64,000 nt of DNA from Paracoccus sp. (in: a-proteobacteria) (GCF_030538755.1 NZ_JAUNTJ010000009.1:51078-115077), one strand, 5' to 3'; shown: positions 34,134 through 45,005, numbered from the stretch's first letter. A program made the numbers and translations. Notes: generated by a model from the sequence alone, not told the origin.

Positions 34134-36032
34134 CTAGGTGCCGAACTGATCGACCCGATGCGGGTTGATGCGGCGCAAATCGCCGCGGCGCAAGGTTACG
34201 CCGTGGCGATCAAAAAAGTCCAGTATTTCAATCGCAACCTTGCGGCCATTCTGCACACGATCGCGAAAGGCGGGGGCGGTAAACCAGCCGTCCGGGGCTT
34301 GTGCGGCGACATCCAGAATGATCGCCACCATCTCTGCCGTCACTTCGCGCGCGAAGAAATGATCGTGGGCAATCTGATCGGTGCGGCCCAGCCTTTGGGT
34401 CAGCCGCAGCACGCGGCGGATTTCGCGTTCGTCCACGCCCAGATCGGTGGCGAAATCGCGCACACGGGGCGGGCGGAAACGCCCCTCGCCCAGCAGGGCG
34501 GGGTGGATGCGGGCGAACAGAGCCTCGTCATCCGGGGTCAGGCGCACTTCGTGGCCGGGCAGGCGGACAAAGGCACCGTCCAGCGCGACGCTGCCCGCCT
34601 CGGCCTGTTCGCGCAGCAGGGCCAGAAACGCGTCCTTGGGCAAACGCGGGGTCAGCAGCAGGCGCAGCCTTTCGCGGCCCATGCCGGGCAGGTCGGGGTT
34701 TTCGGCGTGAAAATCGGCCAGTGCGGTGGCCAGCCCGTCGCGCAGCGTGGCGGCGGCGGCGGGTGATACGGCAACCGGGCCGATGACAGGCAGCCCGTGC
34801 GGCGCCGCCATCAGCGCACGGTCGCGGGTGAAACCGGCCAGATCGACCGGCGCAACCTCGGCCATTGCGGCCAGTGCCGCCGCCGGATCGGGCAGAGCGG
34901 CGGCGGCGATCAGGGCCAGCCGTTCAGGCGTGCGGCGGCGGCGCGCGGGGGCGCGCAGGTCCAGCAGCGCGCCACCGCCAATCGTGCGGCTGGCCGACAC
35001 GTCGCGCAGCACAAAGCGGTCGCCAACAGCGGCGGCGATGGGGCGATCCAGCACCAGTTGCACCGGGCCGGTTTCGCCGGGCTTGATCGCCTCGGCCCCC
35101 AGCGGCACCACGCGCGCGCCGCATTCGGTGGCGTTGCTGTGCAGCCGGGCGGGAAACCATGCGCCGATGGCGCGCGGCTCGCCGGGAAGGATGGTCAGGT
35201 TTGCGTCGATGCGCGTTGTCGGGGCGTCCAGCAGCGGGTCGCAGATGATGTCGCCCCGGTGCAGCGCCTCTTTCGTGATCGCGTCGCCAGCCAGGTTCAG
35301 GGCGCAGCGTTGCCCGGCGACGGCCTGTTGCGAGGGGCGGTTCTGCGCGTGGATCGAGCGGATGCGTGCCGTCAGCCCCGTGGGGCTGACCGTCACGGTA
35401 TCGCCCACCGTTGCCTGCCCCGACAGAACGGTGCCGGTGACGACCGTGCCCGCGCCGGTCAGGGTAAAGGCGCGGTCCACGGCCAGCCGGAACCGGTCCC
35501 CGGTGGCGCGGGCGGTGGTGTCGGCCTCGGCCTGCGCCAGTGCGCTGCGCAAGGTGGCGATGCCTTCGCCGGTCAGGGCCGACACGGGGATGACCGGCGC
35601 GCCTGCCAGCCCGGTGCCGGACAGCGCCTCGGCGATCTGCGCCGTCACCTCGGCACGGCGGGGGGCATCGGCCAGATCGGCTTTCGTCAGCGCCACGATG
35701 CCGCGCGTCAGGCCCAGCAGGTGCAGGATGGCCAGATGTTCGCGCGTTTGCGGCATCACGCCATCGTCGGCAGCCACCACCAGCAGCGCAAGGTCGATGC
35801 CGCCCGCGCCCGCCAGCATGGTGTGGATCAGCCGTTCGTGCCCCGGCACATCGACAAAGCCGGTGATCGCGCCGCCGCCGTCTGCCCCGCCCAGATCGGC
35901 ATAGGCAAAGCCAAGGTCGATGGTGATGCCGCGGGCCTTTTCCTCGGCCAGCCGGTCGGTGTCGGTGCCGGTCAGCGCGCGGACCAGCGCCGTCTTGCCG
36001 TGGTCGATATGCCCCGCCGTGCCAACGATCAT
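34134..36032 (-). CDS. selB: Selenocysteine-specific translation elongation factor
   Basis: The 632-residue GTPase delivers Sec-tRNA to UGA codons that carry a SECIS hairpin. EF-Tu-like domains come first, with P-loop [17 protein letters not shown], switch [14 protein letters not shown] and ALTKADLAD; domains 2-3 follow, and the C-terminal 230 residues hold the winged helices that bind SECIS RNA ([55 protein letters not shown]). Start ATG overlaps the selA stop. Length is close to the 614 residues of E. coli SelB. Confidence 0.96.
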   Translation of the reverse strand: MIVGTAGHIDHGKTALVRALTGTDTDRLAEEKARGITIDLGFAYADLGGADGGGAITGFVDVPGHERLIHTMLAGAGGIDLALLVVAADDGVMPQTREHLAILHLLGLTRGIVALTKADLADAPRRAEVTAQIAEALSGTGLAGAPVIPVSALTGEGIATLRSALAQAEADTTARATGDRFRLAVDRAFTLTGAGTVVTGTVLSGQATVGDTVTVSPTGLTARIRSIHAQNRPSQQAVAGQRCALNLAGDAITKEALHRGDIICDPLLDAPTTRIDANLTILPGEPRAIGAWFPARLHSNATECGARVVPLGAEAIKPGETGPVQLVLDRPIAAAVGDRFVLRDVSASRTIGGGALLDLRAPARRRRTPERLALIAAAALPDPAAALAAMAEVAPVDLAGFTRDRALMAAPHGLPVIGPVAVSPAAAATLRDGLATALADFHAENPDLPGMGRERLRLLLTPRLPKDAFLALLREQAEAGSVALDGAFVRLPGHEVRLTPDDEALFARIHPALLGEGRFRPPRVRDFATDLGVDEREIRRVLRLTQRLGRTDQIAHDHFFAREVTAEMVAIILDVAAQAPDGWFTAPAFRDRVQNGRKVAIEILDFFDRHGVTLRRGDLRRINPHRVDQFGT

Positions 36033-37393
36033 AGCGCGGCCAGGGCACCCGTCAGCGCCGCGTCATCCGGCAGGCAGCGCAGGTCCAGGATCAGCGCGCC
36101 GTCGCGGATATGGCCGATGATCGGCGTGGGCAGGGCGCGCAGCCGGGCCGCCAGCCGGTCGGGGGCATCACCGCCCGTGCCGGTCAGGCGCAGACCCGCC
36201 GAAGGGATCGTGTCCACCGGCAGCGCGCCCGAGCCGATCTGGCTGGCGCAGGTGCAAGGCGCGGCGGCAAAGCCGTGCGGGGCCAGCGCGGCATTCACCA
36301 CCGGGGCCAGCCGGGCGGCCTGCGCGGCAATGTCGGCGGCGGGGCGGGCCAGCATCGCCAGCGTCGGCAGCGCCTGCACCAGCCGGTCGGGGTTGCGATA
36401 CAGGCGCAAGGTCGCCTCAAGCGCGGCGATGCGGATCTTGTCCAGCCGCACGGCGCGTTTCATCGGGTTCTTGTCGATGGCGGCGATCAGGTCGCGCCGC
36501 CCGGCGATAAAGCCGGCCTGCGGCCCGCCCAGCAGCTTGTCGCCGGAAAATGTCACCAGATCAGCGCCTTCGGCCACCGCCTCGGCCACGGTGGGTTCGC
36601 GGCGCAGGCCGAATTGCGACAGATCGACCAGTGACCCCGACCCCAGATCGTTCAGCAGCGGCACCCCCGCCGCCTGCGCGATGGCGGCCAGATCGGGGGC
36701 GGCAACCTCGGCCGTAAAGCCCTCGATCCGGTAGTTCGAGGTATGCACCTTGAGGATCAGCCCGGTGTCCGGCCCGATGGCCCCCTGATAATCGCGCGGA
36801 TGTGTGCGGTTCGTGGTGCCGACCTCGACCAGTTGCACACCGGCGCGGGCCATGATGTCGGGCATCCGAAACGCGCCGCCGATCTCGATCAGCTCGCCGC
36901 GCGAGACGATGGCCTGACGCCCGAAGCCCAGCGTGTTCAGCGCGATCAGAACGGCGGCGGCGTTGTTGTTGACGACGGTGGCATCCTCGGCCCCGGTCAG
37001 TTCGCAGATCAGCCCGCGCAGGTGATCGTCACGCTTGCCGCGCCCGCCGGTGGTCAGGTCGAATTCCAGCGCCAGAGGGTTCGCCATCGCCGTCACCGCC
37101 GCGGCAATGGCGGGTTCGGCCAGAATGGCGCGGCCAAGGTTGGTGTGCAGAACGGTGCCGGTCAGGTTCAGCATCGGGCGCAGCGCGGTTTGCGCCGCAG
37201 CGTCCAGCCGCGCCGCCGCGCCCGCCGCCACATCGCCCGCCACCCCGCCCGCGCGAATGGTCGCACGCGCGGCATCCAGTTCGGCGCGGATCGCAGCGGT
37301 CGCGGCCTGACGGCCATGCGCGGCGATCATCGCCTGACCCTGTTCCCCGATCAGCAGTTGATCGACCGAAGGCAGGTCGCGAAAGCCCGCCAT
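36029..37393 (-). CDS. selA: L-seryl-tRNA(Sec) selenium transferase
   Basis: The 454-residue PLP enzyme converts Ser-tRNA-Sec to selenocysteinyl-tRNA-Sec with selenophosphate. Visible: [34 protein letters not shown] (about residue 78), [41 protein letters not shown] and the PLP lysine in [14 protein letters not shown] near residue 291. The start ATG shares one base with the fdhE stop (TGATG). All parts of the reaction except selenophosphate synthetase (selD) are in this operon. Confidence 0.96.
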   Translation of the reverse strand: MAGFRDLPSVDQLLIGEQGQAMIAAHGRQAATAAIRAELDAARATIRAGGVAGDVAAGAAARLDAAAQTALRPMLNLTGTVLHTNLGRAILAEPAIAAAVTAMANPLALEFDLTTGGRGKRDDHLRGLICELTGAEDATVVNNNAAAVLIALNTLGFGRQAIVSRGELIEIGGAFRMPDIMARAGVQLVEVGTTNRTHPRDYQGAIGPDTGLILKVHTSNYRIEGFTAEVAAPDLAAIAQAAGVPLLNDLGSGSLVDLSQFGLRREPTVAEAVAEGADLVTFSGDKLLGGPQAGFIAGRRDLIAAIDKNPMKRAVRLDKIRIAALEATLRLYRNPDRLVQALPTLAMLARPAADIAAQAARLAPVVNAALAPHGFAAAPCTCASQIGSGALPVDTIPSAGLRLTGTGGDAPDRLAARLRALPTPIIGHIRDGALILDLRCLPDDAALTGALAAL

Positions 37394-38304
37394 CAATACC
37401 CCGCCAGAAACGGGTTCGCCCCGGCGCGGGCAAAGCGGGTGTCCTTCATCATCACATCCAGCCCTAGACTGCCCAGATCGTCGGCGATCGGGTCCAGCGT
37501 CGGGTTGCGCGATTGATACAGGATTTTCAGCCACTGGTCGCATTCGGTGCAGCACTCGGCCCGGATGACAGAGTTCTCATCCCCCGCCGAGCGATAGCTG
37601 ATGCCGCCGGTCGAGCCGCAGCACAGGCATTTGACCCGCACTTCGTTCCACTGGGTCGCACATTGCGCGCAGCAGGCATAGCGGACGTTTTCGATCCCCG
37701 GCGTGCCGGTCACGACCGAGCTGGCAGGCCGCCCGCCGCAAGAGGGGCAGACGCCGGTGCTGACCGGCACCAGCTTGGCCGCATCCAGCGAGGCAGCCAG
37801 CCGCGCCAGATGCACCTGAGCGGCCGCGATGGCGAACAGATGCGGGGCGATGGCATCGTCAGGGATCGTGCTGGCCAGTGCATTGCCCAGCAGCCATTGC
37901 CGGTCGTCCGGCCCGGCTGCGGTTACGGCGGACAGCGCCAGCCGCGCCGGTTCGGGCATGTCCAGATCGGCCGCCGCCGCCAGCAGCGCATCCAGCGTTG
38001 CCATCAGGCCCGCATCACCGGCAAGGGCAGGGCGGTCGATGGGCGGCATCCGCGCGGCGCGGGCGGTATCGGCCCAATCCGCCGCAATCGGCGCGGGCGC
38101 AGGCAGGTCGCCGACCAGCCGCGCCTGAACCGTGCTGAGCGCGGCGATAAAGCGCAGGAAATCCGCCGCCGGGTGATCCTTGGCCAGAAACTCCAGCCGT
38201 TTGGCGCGGTCGCTGAATAGCCGTGCGGGGTTGGGAAGAAAAACCAGCGGCGCCTGAGGGACGCCGCCGATCATTGCGGGATTGGGTTCGGTTGTATCGT
38301 TCAT
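37393..38304 (-). CDS. fdhE: Formate dehydrogenase accessory protein FdhE
   Basis: The 303-residue protein is a rubredoxin-like maturation factor needed for activity of respiratory formate dehydrogenases. Its iron-binding C-terminal half carries repeated CxxC pairs: CPSCGGRPAS, CCAQCATQW, KCLCCGSTGG and CCTECDQWLK. The N-terminal half is helical (RLEFLAKDHPAADFLRFIAAL). The open frame extends upstream but ATG 38304 gives the normal family length. Lies 44 bases after the cytochrome subunit gene and is coupled to selA. Confidence 0.94.
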   Translation of the reverse strand: MNDTTEPNPAMIGGVPQAPLVFLPNPARLFSDRAKRLEFLAKDHPAADFLRFIAALSTVQARLVGDLPAPAPIAADWADTARAARMPPIDRPALAGDAGLMATLDALLAAAADLDMPEPARLALSAVTAAGPDDRQWLLGNALASTIPDDAIAPHLFAIAAAQVHLARLAASLDAAKLVPVSTGVCPSCGGRPASSVVTGTPGIENVRYACCAQCATQWNEVRVKCLCCGSTGGISYRSAGDENSVIRAECCTECDQWLKILYQSRNPTLDPIADDLGSLGLDVMMKDTRFARAGANPFLAGY

Positions 38305-38348
38305 TTTGCCTTTCGGGCCGACCGGCCACAGCAAGGTTGCCGTTAGGG

Positions 38349-39056
38349 TTATTCTGCCGGGTCGCGGTGGTCGCGTCCAGTGGTTCCCGCGCTTTGACGG
38401 TCGGCCAGTTCCCGCAGCCATTTGCGATGGTGCCGCCACGCCCATCCCCCCGTCACGCTGCCGGTGGTCATCGCGCTGATGGTGCCGCGTGTCCAGATGG
38501 CCGCATAGACGTGCAGGATAAAGGTCAGGATAATCAGCACCGCCGCGACAGCATGAACCAGCAAGGCGATGCGCCGCACCGGGATCGAGACCAGACCGCC
38601 GAAATACTGTTCCCAGATCATGATACCCGTCACGATCAGCACCAGAATCAGCACCGACATGGCCCAGAACACACCCTTTTGCCCGGCGTTGTATTTGCCA
38701 AGCTCGGGCAGGTTGTGTTCGTTGCCCTGCACCACGTCGCCGATATTGGCGACCCAGGTGGTATCCTCGGGCTTGGGCAGGTTCAGGCGCCACAGTTGCA
38801 GGAACAGCAACAGAAAGCTGAAGAACAGCAGGATACCCACGAACGGATGCAGCCAGCGGGTCATCTGGCCACCGCCGAACAGGTTCGTCAGCCAGAACAG
38901 CGACGGGTCGAACAGGGCAAGCCCCGACAACAACAGCACGATCAGGCTGCCCGCCGTGACCCAGTGGTTCAGGCGGGTGATCCCCCGGTAACGGCTGACC
39001 GTCACCGGGGTGCGCGATTCGATGTGATCGCCACGTTCTGAATAGATCGGTTTCAT
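38349..39056 (-). CDS. Formate dehydrogenase gamma subunit, cytochrome b556
   Basis: The 235-residue subunit anchors the enzyme in the inner membrane and passes electrons through two b hemes to quinone. Four transmembrane helices are seen; likely heme ligands are the His in RLNHWVTAG, in RWLHPFVG, and the two in [18 protein letters not shown]. The segment [16 protein letters not shown] is typical of FdoI/FdnI-type subunits. Start ATG overlaps the stop of the beta gene (ATGA). The C-terminal 30 residues are polar and face the cytoplasm. Confidence 0.95.
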   Translation of the reverse strand: MKPIYSERGDHIESRTPVTVSRYRGITRLNHWVTAGSLIVLLLSGLALFDPSLFWLTNLFGGGQMTRWLHPFVGILLFFSFLLLFLQLWRLNLPKPEDTTWVANIGDVVQGNEHNLPELGKYNAGQKGVFWAMSVLILVLIVTGIMIWEQYFGGLVSIPVRRIALLVHAVAAVLIILTFILHVYAAIWTRGTISAMTTGSVTGGWAWRHHRKWLRELADRQSAGTTGRDHRDPAE

Positions 39057-40042
39057 ACGTGATCCCCCCGCGACGGAATTTGCGGGTCTTCGGCATCCAC
39101 CAGATGTTCGGCGGCGCGATCATCCTCGGGTTCGACCTCATTCGGGCGGGCGAACAGCCCGTGCAGGACCGAGCCGACCGCCGCCAGACCGATGGCCGCC
39201 AGACCGACGGTCTTGGTGGCACCTTTCCAGCCCTGAACCACACCCGAAATTTTGGGCTCTTCGGGCAGGTCGGCATAGATTGCCGGCTTGTCCGCGTGGT
39301 GCAGCACATACATCACATGCGTGCCGCCGACACCTGCGGGGTCATAGATGCCCGCATTTTCGTAACCGCGCGATTTCAGATCCTCGATCCGCGTTTCGGC
39401 ATGGGCCAGCATATCTTCCTTGGTGCCAAAGATGATCGCCTCGGTCGGGCAGGCCTTGGCACAGGCCGGACCTTGCCCCACCGCAACCCGATCCGAACAC
39501 AAGGTGCATTTCTTGGCCTTATGCGTGGTCTGGCTGATCCGCGGGATGTCAAAGGGGCAACCGGCCACGCAATAGCCGCAGCCGATGCAGTTGTCGCTGA
39601 TGAAATCGACGATGCCGTTGGAATATTGCACGATCGCGCCGGGGGCCGGACATGCCTTGAGACAGCCCGGATCCTCGCAGTGCATACAGCCGTCCTTGCG
39701 GATCAGCCATTCCAGATCGGTGGTTTCCGGGTTTACCCATTCGCTGAACCGCATCAGGGTGAACATTTCCGGCGTCAGATCGGCGGGGTTCGTGTAAACC
39801 CCGGCGTTGTTGCCGATGTCCGGCAGCGTGTCGTTCCATTCGGCACAGGCCGACTGGCACGCTTTGCAGCCGATACATTTCGACACGTCGATCAGCTTGG
39901 CCACCTTGTCCAGCTGCCGGGTGGGTTCCGGCACATTGCGGGTAGCCGAGATGCGCACCACGTCGCCGGGGCCAAAGTTGCTGTCCATCGGCTGAACCGG
40001 CGGGTTCGACATGGCGGCGTTGATATGAGGTTGGGTCGTCAT
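39053..40042 (-). CDS. Formate dehydrogenase beta subunit, four [4Fe-4S] ferredoxin
   Basis: A 329-residue electron-transfer subunit. Four cysteine clusters are visible: [36 protein letters not shown] and CTLCSDR with PACAKACP. A single transmembrane helix near residues 275-297 ([19 protein letters not shown]) ties it to the membrane, with a short acidic tail. This layout matches FdnH/FdoH. Four-base overlaps with the genes on both sides show one operon. Confidence 0.96.
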   Translation of the reverse strand: MTTQPHINAAMSNPPVQPMDSNFGPGDVVRISATRNVPEPTRQLDKVAKLIDVSKCIGCKACQSACAEWNDTLPDIGNNAGVYTNPADLTPEMFTLMRFSEWVNPETTDLEWLIRKDGCMHCEDPGCLKACPAPGAIVQYSNGIVDFISDNCIGCGYCVAGCPFDIPRISQTTHKAKKCTLCSDRVAVGQGPACAKACPTEAIIFGTKEDMLAHAETRIEDLKSRGYENAGIYDPAGVGGTHVMYVLHHADKPAIYADLPEEPKISGVVQGWKGATKTVGLAAIGLAAVGSVLHGLFARPNEVEPEDDRAAEHLVDAEDPQIPSRGDHV

Positions 40043-43000
40043 GCCACCGGCTCCCCCGTTGCAGGCTCGATATTGACGAGGAAGGCCTTGAATTCCGGCG
40101 TTTCCACGTTGGCGTCACCGACAAACGGCGTCAGGGTGTTCGGCCCCCAGCCCTTTTTCGCGGCGCCCTTAAAGCCCCAGTGCAGCGGAATGCCGATCAC
40201 ATGGACGGTTTTCCCGTCCACCTGCAACGGCTTGATCCGTTTCGTCACCACGGCCTTGGCCCAGACCTGCCCCCGCTTGCCCCAGACGCGGACACGCCCG
40301 CCGCGTTCGATGCCGCGTTCTGCCGCCAGTTCCTCGCTGATTTCCACAAAGAATTCAGGCTGCAACGCCGAGTTGATGACGTTGTGCTTGGTCCAGTAGT
40401 GGAAATGCTCGGTCAGGCGGTAAGAGGTGCCGACATAGGGGAACTCGTCCGAGGTGCCAAAGGTATCCACATCGGATTCGAACACCCGCGCCACCGGGTT
40501 CCCGCGCATCTTGGCGTTGAACGGGTTGGCGATGGGGGATTCGAACGGCTCCATATGCGTGGGGAACGGCCCGTCGCGCATCATGCCCCGCGTGAACAGG
40601 CGCGATACGCCCTCGGGGTTCATGATGAACGGTCCCACGTCGCGCGGCTGTGCCGTTGGCGAGATGTCGGGCACGTCGTAACCTTCCCACCGCTCGCCAT
40701 TCCATTCGATCAGCTTGCGCGAGGGGTCCCACGGACGCCCGTCAATATCCGCCGATGCCCGGTTATACAGGATGCGGCGGTTGGCGGGCCAGGCAAAGGA
40801 CCAGTTCAGATAGGCACCAGTGTCGTCGGGGTCGTGATTGTCCCGACGGGCCATCATGTTGCCCTCTTCCGTCCAGGAGCCGGCATAGATCCAGCAGGCG
40901 GACATGGTGGACCCATCGTCGCGCAACTGGCCAAAGCCCGACACCTGCTGACCCGGTTCCAGCAGAACCCTGGTCGGATCGGCAGGGTCAACGACCTGCG
41001 TCAGCGCCCGGCCGTTCATTTCCCGCGACAGCTCATCCGCCTTGGGGTCGCCGGGGTCGGCGTAATCCCATTGCAGATTCAGGATCGGGTCGGGGAAGAC
41101 CCCGCCTTCATCCTCATACAGCTTGCGCAGGCGCAGGTGGATTTGCGCCATGATCCAGGTGTCATGCTTGGCCTGACCCGGCGGGGTTGCCCCCGGCCAG
41201 TGCCATTGCAGCCAGCGGCCCGAGTTGACCAGCGCGCCTTCATCCTCGGCAAAGCAGGTCGTGGGCAGTTCGATCACCTCGGTCTGGATCGAGGCCGTGT
41301 CCACGGGGTTGTAATCCCCATGGTTTTCCCAGAAATGCGCCGTCTCGGTTTCCAGCGGGTCCATGACGACCAGCAGTTTCACCTTTGACAGACCCGTCGT
41401 CATCTTGCCGCGGTTGGGGAAGGCCATCAGCGGGTTGAAGCCCTGACAGAAGTAGATGTTTACCTTGTCATGGTTCATCAGCTCGCCCATGCGCAGGATG
41501 TCATAGGTCGGCACATCCAGCTTGGGCAGGTAGTGATAGGCCCAGCCATTTTCCGCCGTGGCATGTTCCCCCCACATGGCCTTCATGAAGCTGACCATGA
41601 ATTTGGGGTAGTTCTGCCAATAGCTGGTCTGACCCGGACGCAACGGCCTGAACTGACGCGAGGACAGATAGGTTTCCCAATCCGGTTCGCGTTCGGTCGG
41701 CATTTGCAGATAGCCGGGGATCAGGTTCGACATCAGGCCGACATCGGTCAGACCCTGAATGTTCGAATGCCCCCGCAGCGCGTTCATGCCGCCGCCGCGC
41801 ACGCCGATATTGCCCAGAATCAACTGGATCATCGCCATGCCACGGATGTTCTGCGCGCCCTTGGAATGCTGTGTCCAGCCAAGCGCATACATCGAGGTCA
41901 TCGTTTTGTCCGGCGCGGAACATTCGCCGATCATCTGGCAGATGGTCAGGAATTTGTCGCGCGGGGTGCCGGTCATCCGTTCGACGAATTCCGGCGTATA
42001 GGCATCGACATGCGCCTTGAGCAGATTCCAGACGCAACGCGGGTTCTGCAAGGTTTCGTCAACCATTGCATAGCCGTCTTCGCCGATCTGGTAATCCCAG
42101 CTGGCCTTGTCATAGTCGCGCTTGGATTCGTCATAGCCGGTGAACAGGCCGTCAGACCAGCCGAACTCATCCTTGACCAGATAGGCCGCGTTGGTAAAGG
42201 CGCGGACGTAATCCCACTGCACCTTGTCGTTTTCGATCAGCCAGCGGATCACACCCATCAGGAACACGATGTCGCTGCCCGGACGGATCGGCGCATAGTA
42301 ATCCGACACGGATGCCGTGCGGTTATAGCGCGGATCGACCACGATCAGCTTGGCGCCGCGATTCGCCTTGGCGTGCGTCACCCATTTAAAGCCGCAGGGA
42401 TGTGCCTCGGCTGCGTTACCGCCCATGACGATAACAAGGTCAGTATTCTTAATATCGGTCCAAGCGTTCGTCATCGCTCCGCGGCCAAAGGTCGGGCCCA
42501 AACTGGACACCGTGGGGCCGTGTCAAACGCGCGCCTGGTTATCGAATCCGACGATCCCCATGGACCGGACCACTTTCCAGGTCAGCCATGCGGTTTCGTT
42601 CGTGGTGGCCGAAGCGGCCAGAAAACCAGTCGTCGCCCAGCGGTTCACCGGAACGCCGTTTTCGTTCGACACCACCATATTGGCGTCGCGGTCGTCCTTG
42701 AGCGCGCGGGCGATCTTGTCCAGCGCCTCGTCCCAGGAGATTTCCTCGAACCGGTCGCTGCCGGGTTTGCGCAGGCGCGGAGCCGTCAGGCGCGTCGGGG
42801 CCTTGACGAAATCCTTCAGCGCCGCACCCTTGGGGCACAGCGTCCCGCGGTTGGTCGGGTGATCGGCATCACCTTCGATATGCAGCAGTTCCGCAGTTTC
42901 GCCGGCTTTCACATCGCCGCGCGAATACAGAATGATCCCGCAAGCGACCGAGCAATAGGGGCAGGTGTTGCGGGTTTCGGTGGTGGTGGTCAGTTTGAAG

Positions 43001-43122
43001 TCGCGCACATGCGCGGCCACAGCCGCCTCTGCTTCGCCAAAGCCCAAAGCCCCCAGCGAAGTCGCCGCCACCCCCGCGCCCGTCAGTCGTAAGAAACTGC
43101 GACGCGAAAGGTCGATATTCAT
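40039..43122 (-). CDS. Formate dehydrogenase alpha subunit, selenoprotein (in-frame UGA read as Sec)
   Basis: This molybdopterin enzyme oxidises formate to CO2 in the periplasm. The product is 1027 residues if the TGA at 42523-42525 is read as selenocysteine 200, close to E. coli FdnG/FdoG. Context is NQARV-U-HGPTV, exactly where the Mo-ligating Sec sits in that family. A Tat signal (SRRSFLRL, residues 6-13) and the [4Fe-4S] ligands CPYC, C61 and C96 precede it; after it come [14 protein letters not shown] and the molybdopterin-binding domains to [23 protein letters not shown] precedes the ATG. Homology continues without a gap on both sides of the stop, and selA, selB and selC are in the same operon. 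Confidence 0.96.
42496..42525 (-). promoter_or_regulatory. Sec UGA codon and SECIS-like hairpin in fdhA
   Basis: TGA at 42525-42523 is followed, 14 bases later on the mRNA, by GTCCA-GTT-TGGGC (42508-42496), a five-base stem with G-U allowed and a GU-containing apical loop. Position and loop agree with bacterial SECIS elements of the fdnG type, which SelB recognises. Confidence 0.75.
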
Positions 43123-43144
43123 GTTGACCCTCCTCTATGCCTGT

Positions 43145-43155
43145 CATCAATGATG
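43145..43155. promoter_or_regulatory. Short palindrome upstream of fdhA
   Basis: CATCAATGATG reads as CATCA-T-TGATG on the fdhA strand, about 25 bases before the fdhA start. It could be an operator half, but it is short and does not match the FNR consensus. Confidence 0.25.
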
Positions 43156-43299
43156 GGTATCGGACATTTTGCGGCGGCAGGGTGCCTGCTGTCAAGGGAC
43201 GGGCAGCTAAACTTGTATAGATTGCCCGCCTTGCCACCGCCGGTGGACAGGCCGCGCCGCGCGGGTTAGCACAGGCGCGCCCGGCAAAAGGAGAGGCCC

Positions 43300-44085
43300 A
43301 TGTTCACCATCGCCACCTGGAACATCAACTCGGTTCGTCTGCGCGAAGGGCTGGTCGCCCGGCTGCTGACCGAGGAAATGCCGGACATCCTGTGCCTTCA
43401 GGAAATCAAAAGCCCGGTGGATAAGATCCCGCTGGAGGCGTTCCGGGCGCTTGGCTATACCCATATCGTGGCGCGCGGGCAAAAGGGCTATAACGGCGTC
43501 GCGATCCTGTCGAAATTGCCGATCGAGGATGCGGGCGACCGCGATTATGCCGGGCTGGGCCATGCCCGCCATGTCGCGGCGCGGCTGGAAAATGGCGTGG
43601 TGATCCATAATTTCTATGTCCCTGCGGGGGGCGATGTGCCCGACCGCGAGGTGAACGTGAAATTCGGGCAAAAGCTGGATTTCCTGACCGAGATGCGCGA
43701 CGCCTTTCACGCTGACCGGCCGCAGCGGGCAATCATGGTCGGCGATCTGAACATCGCCCCGCGCGAAGATGACGTGTGGAACCACAAGGCGCTGTTGAAA
43801 ATCGTCAGCCATACGCCGGTCGAGGTGGAACATCTTGGCGCGGCGCAGGATGCCGGGGCCTGGGTCGATGTGACCCGCAAGGACATCCCCGAGGGCAAGC
43901 TTTATTCCTGGTGGTCCTATCGCGCCCGCGACTGGGACGCTGCGGACAAGGGGCGGCGGCTGGATCACATCTGGGCCACGCCCGACATTGCCAATGCCGC
44001 CCATAACAGCCGCATCCTGCGCCCGGTGCGCGGGTGGGAGCAGCCGTCAGATCATGTGCCGGTGCTGGCGTCCTTCGATTTGTGA
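43300..44085 (+). CDS. xthA: Exodeoxyribonuclease III
   Basis: The 261-residue Mg-dependent AP endonuclease and 3'-5' exonuclease repairs abasic sites. All catalytic blocks of the family are visible: WNINSVRLR, LQEIKSP (metal Glu), GYNGVAILSK, VGDLNIAPRE, SWWSYRARDWD, RLDHIWATPD and SDHVPV (catalytic His). AGGAGAGG sits a few bases before the ATG. It is divergent from fdhA across a 177-base gap, and its end meets REP-like copy B, which forms the terminator. Confidence 0.96.
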   Translation: MFTIATWNINSVRLREGLVARLLTEEMPDILCLQEIKSPVDKIPLEAFRALGYTHIVARGQKGYNGVAILSKLPIEDAGDRDYAGLGHARHVAARLENGVVIHNFYVPAGGDVPDREVNVKFGQKLDFLTEMRDAFHADRPQRAIMVGDLNIAPREDDVWNHKALLKIVSHTPVEVEHLGAAQDAGAWVDVTRKDIPEGKLYSWWSYRARDWDAADKGRRLDHIWATPDIANAAHNSRILRPVRGWEQPSDHVPVLASFDL

Positions 44086-44090
44086 GGGAC

Positions 44091-44124
44091 CGCCCGAAGG
44101 TGCGTATTTAGGCAAACAGGAAGC
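44091..44124 (+). repeat. REP-like intergenic element, copy B
   Basis: Near-identical to copy A (31 of 34 bases), starting five bases after the xthA stop; the core is TGCGTATTTAGGCAAACAGG then AAGC. Its right half is the left arm of the terminator hairpin that follows. Confidence 0.7.
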
Positions 44125-44156
44125 GCGGGGCGGTTTCCTGTTTGCCGAGGATTTTT
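44111..44156. terminator. Terminator hairpin between xthA and the anti-sigma gene
   Basis: GGCAAACAGGAA at 44111-44122 pairs with TTCCTGTTTGCC at 44135-44146, a perfect 12-base stem with a GC-rich loop, and ATTTTT follows at 44151-44156. It should stop xthA and possibly the convergent anti-sigma transcript. Confidence 0.78.
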
Positions 44157-44180
44157 CCTGAGCGGCGGCCCGGCGGATTG

Positions 44181-44915
44181 TCAGCCGCGCAGGGCGCGCA
44201 GGGCCTCTGTTTCTTCGGTGGGGTCCAGCGGGTCGCCTGCGCCCATCTCGGCCAGTGCGGCGTCCAGCCCCTCGATTTCCGCCGAGGCGGGCACATAGCC
44301 ATCGGCGGACTGGCCGAATTCGGTTGCAAAGCGGTTGCTCCAGCCGCCGTTGTCGCGGCAGGCGACCGCCACGATGGCGGTTTGGGCGGCGCCGTGGCGT
44401 TCGTATTCGCGGCAGATCGTGCCATCGGCGATGCGATAGCTGGCGATGGCGGTGAATTCGCCGTCCTCCAGCACGGTGCCTTCGCCCGAGGGCACCCCTT
44501 CGAGTGCGGCGACCAGTGGTGCGGACAGGCCGCCCGGTGCGGGGACAGGGCCGGGGCCGAACAGGCCGGCGGCATAGCCAAAGACGACAGCCGCCGCCGC
44601 GACCGAAGCCGCGATGGCTGCGGGCCGCCAGTTGCGGTTGGCCGGGGCAGGGGTGGGATGCGCGATGGCCGCGCTGCTGGCCGCTGCTGTTGCCGTTGGC
44701 ACGGCAGCGGCACGGATTCGGGCAATCAGGGCGCTGTCGTCATGGGTGGGCAGCGGCGGTGCCGAAGCCGACAATGCGGCCCGCGTGGCGCGGAACATAT
44801 CGGCCCGTGCGGCCTGTGCGGGATCGGCGGCGATGGCCGCAGCGACGGCGCGGGCCTCGGCCTCGGAGAGTTCGCCATCCACGAACGCCATCAGCATTTC
44901 ATCGCTTACCTGCAT
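44181..44915 (-). CDS. Membrane-anchored anti-sigma factor
   Basis: The 244-residue protein has the N-terminal anti-sigma helix bundle (SDEMLMAFVDGELSEAEARA and ADMFRATRAAL, residues 3-48), an Ala/Pro linker, one transmembrane helix at about residues 97-115 (AAIAASVAAAAVVFGYAAGL), and a 125-residue periplasmic domain with two Cys (about C168 and C187). The zinc ligands HxxxCxxC found in ZAS-type anti-sigmas are not present. It lies 90 bases after the ECF sigma gene on the same strand, so it should bind and silence that sigma until a periplasmic signal arrives. Confidence 0.85.
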   Translation of the reverse strand: MQVSDEMLMAFVDGELSEAEARAVAAAIAADPAQAARADMFRATRAALSASAPPLPTHDDSALIARIRAAAVPTATAAASSAAIAHPTPAPANRNWRPAAIAASVAAAAVVFGYAAGLFGPGPVPAPGGLSAPLVAALEGVPSGEGTVLEDGEFTAIASYRIADGTICREYERHGAAQTAIVAVACRDNGGWSNRFATEFGQSADGYVPASAEIEGLDAALAEMGAGDPLDPTEETEALRALRG

Positions 44916-45005
44916 GTCAGACCGTCCTGTTCATCAATTCATGGTCGGCATACGCAGGCCGCCGCAGATTATTCCCAACTAAACTTGCCATACCGCCGGG
45001 AAAGT

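Noticed and set aside
42523-42525. Nonsense mutation making fdhA a pseudogene
   Set aside because: The stop is TGA at the selenocysteine position, a SECIS-like hairpin follows, and selA, selB and selC are in the operon.
43123-43299. FNR-type box (TTGAT-N4-ATCAA) in front of the formate dehydrogenase operon
   Set aside because: Only CATCAATGATG is present, which does not match the spacing or half-sites of FNR.
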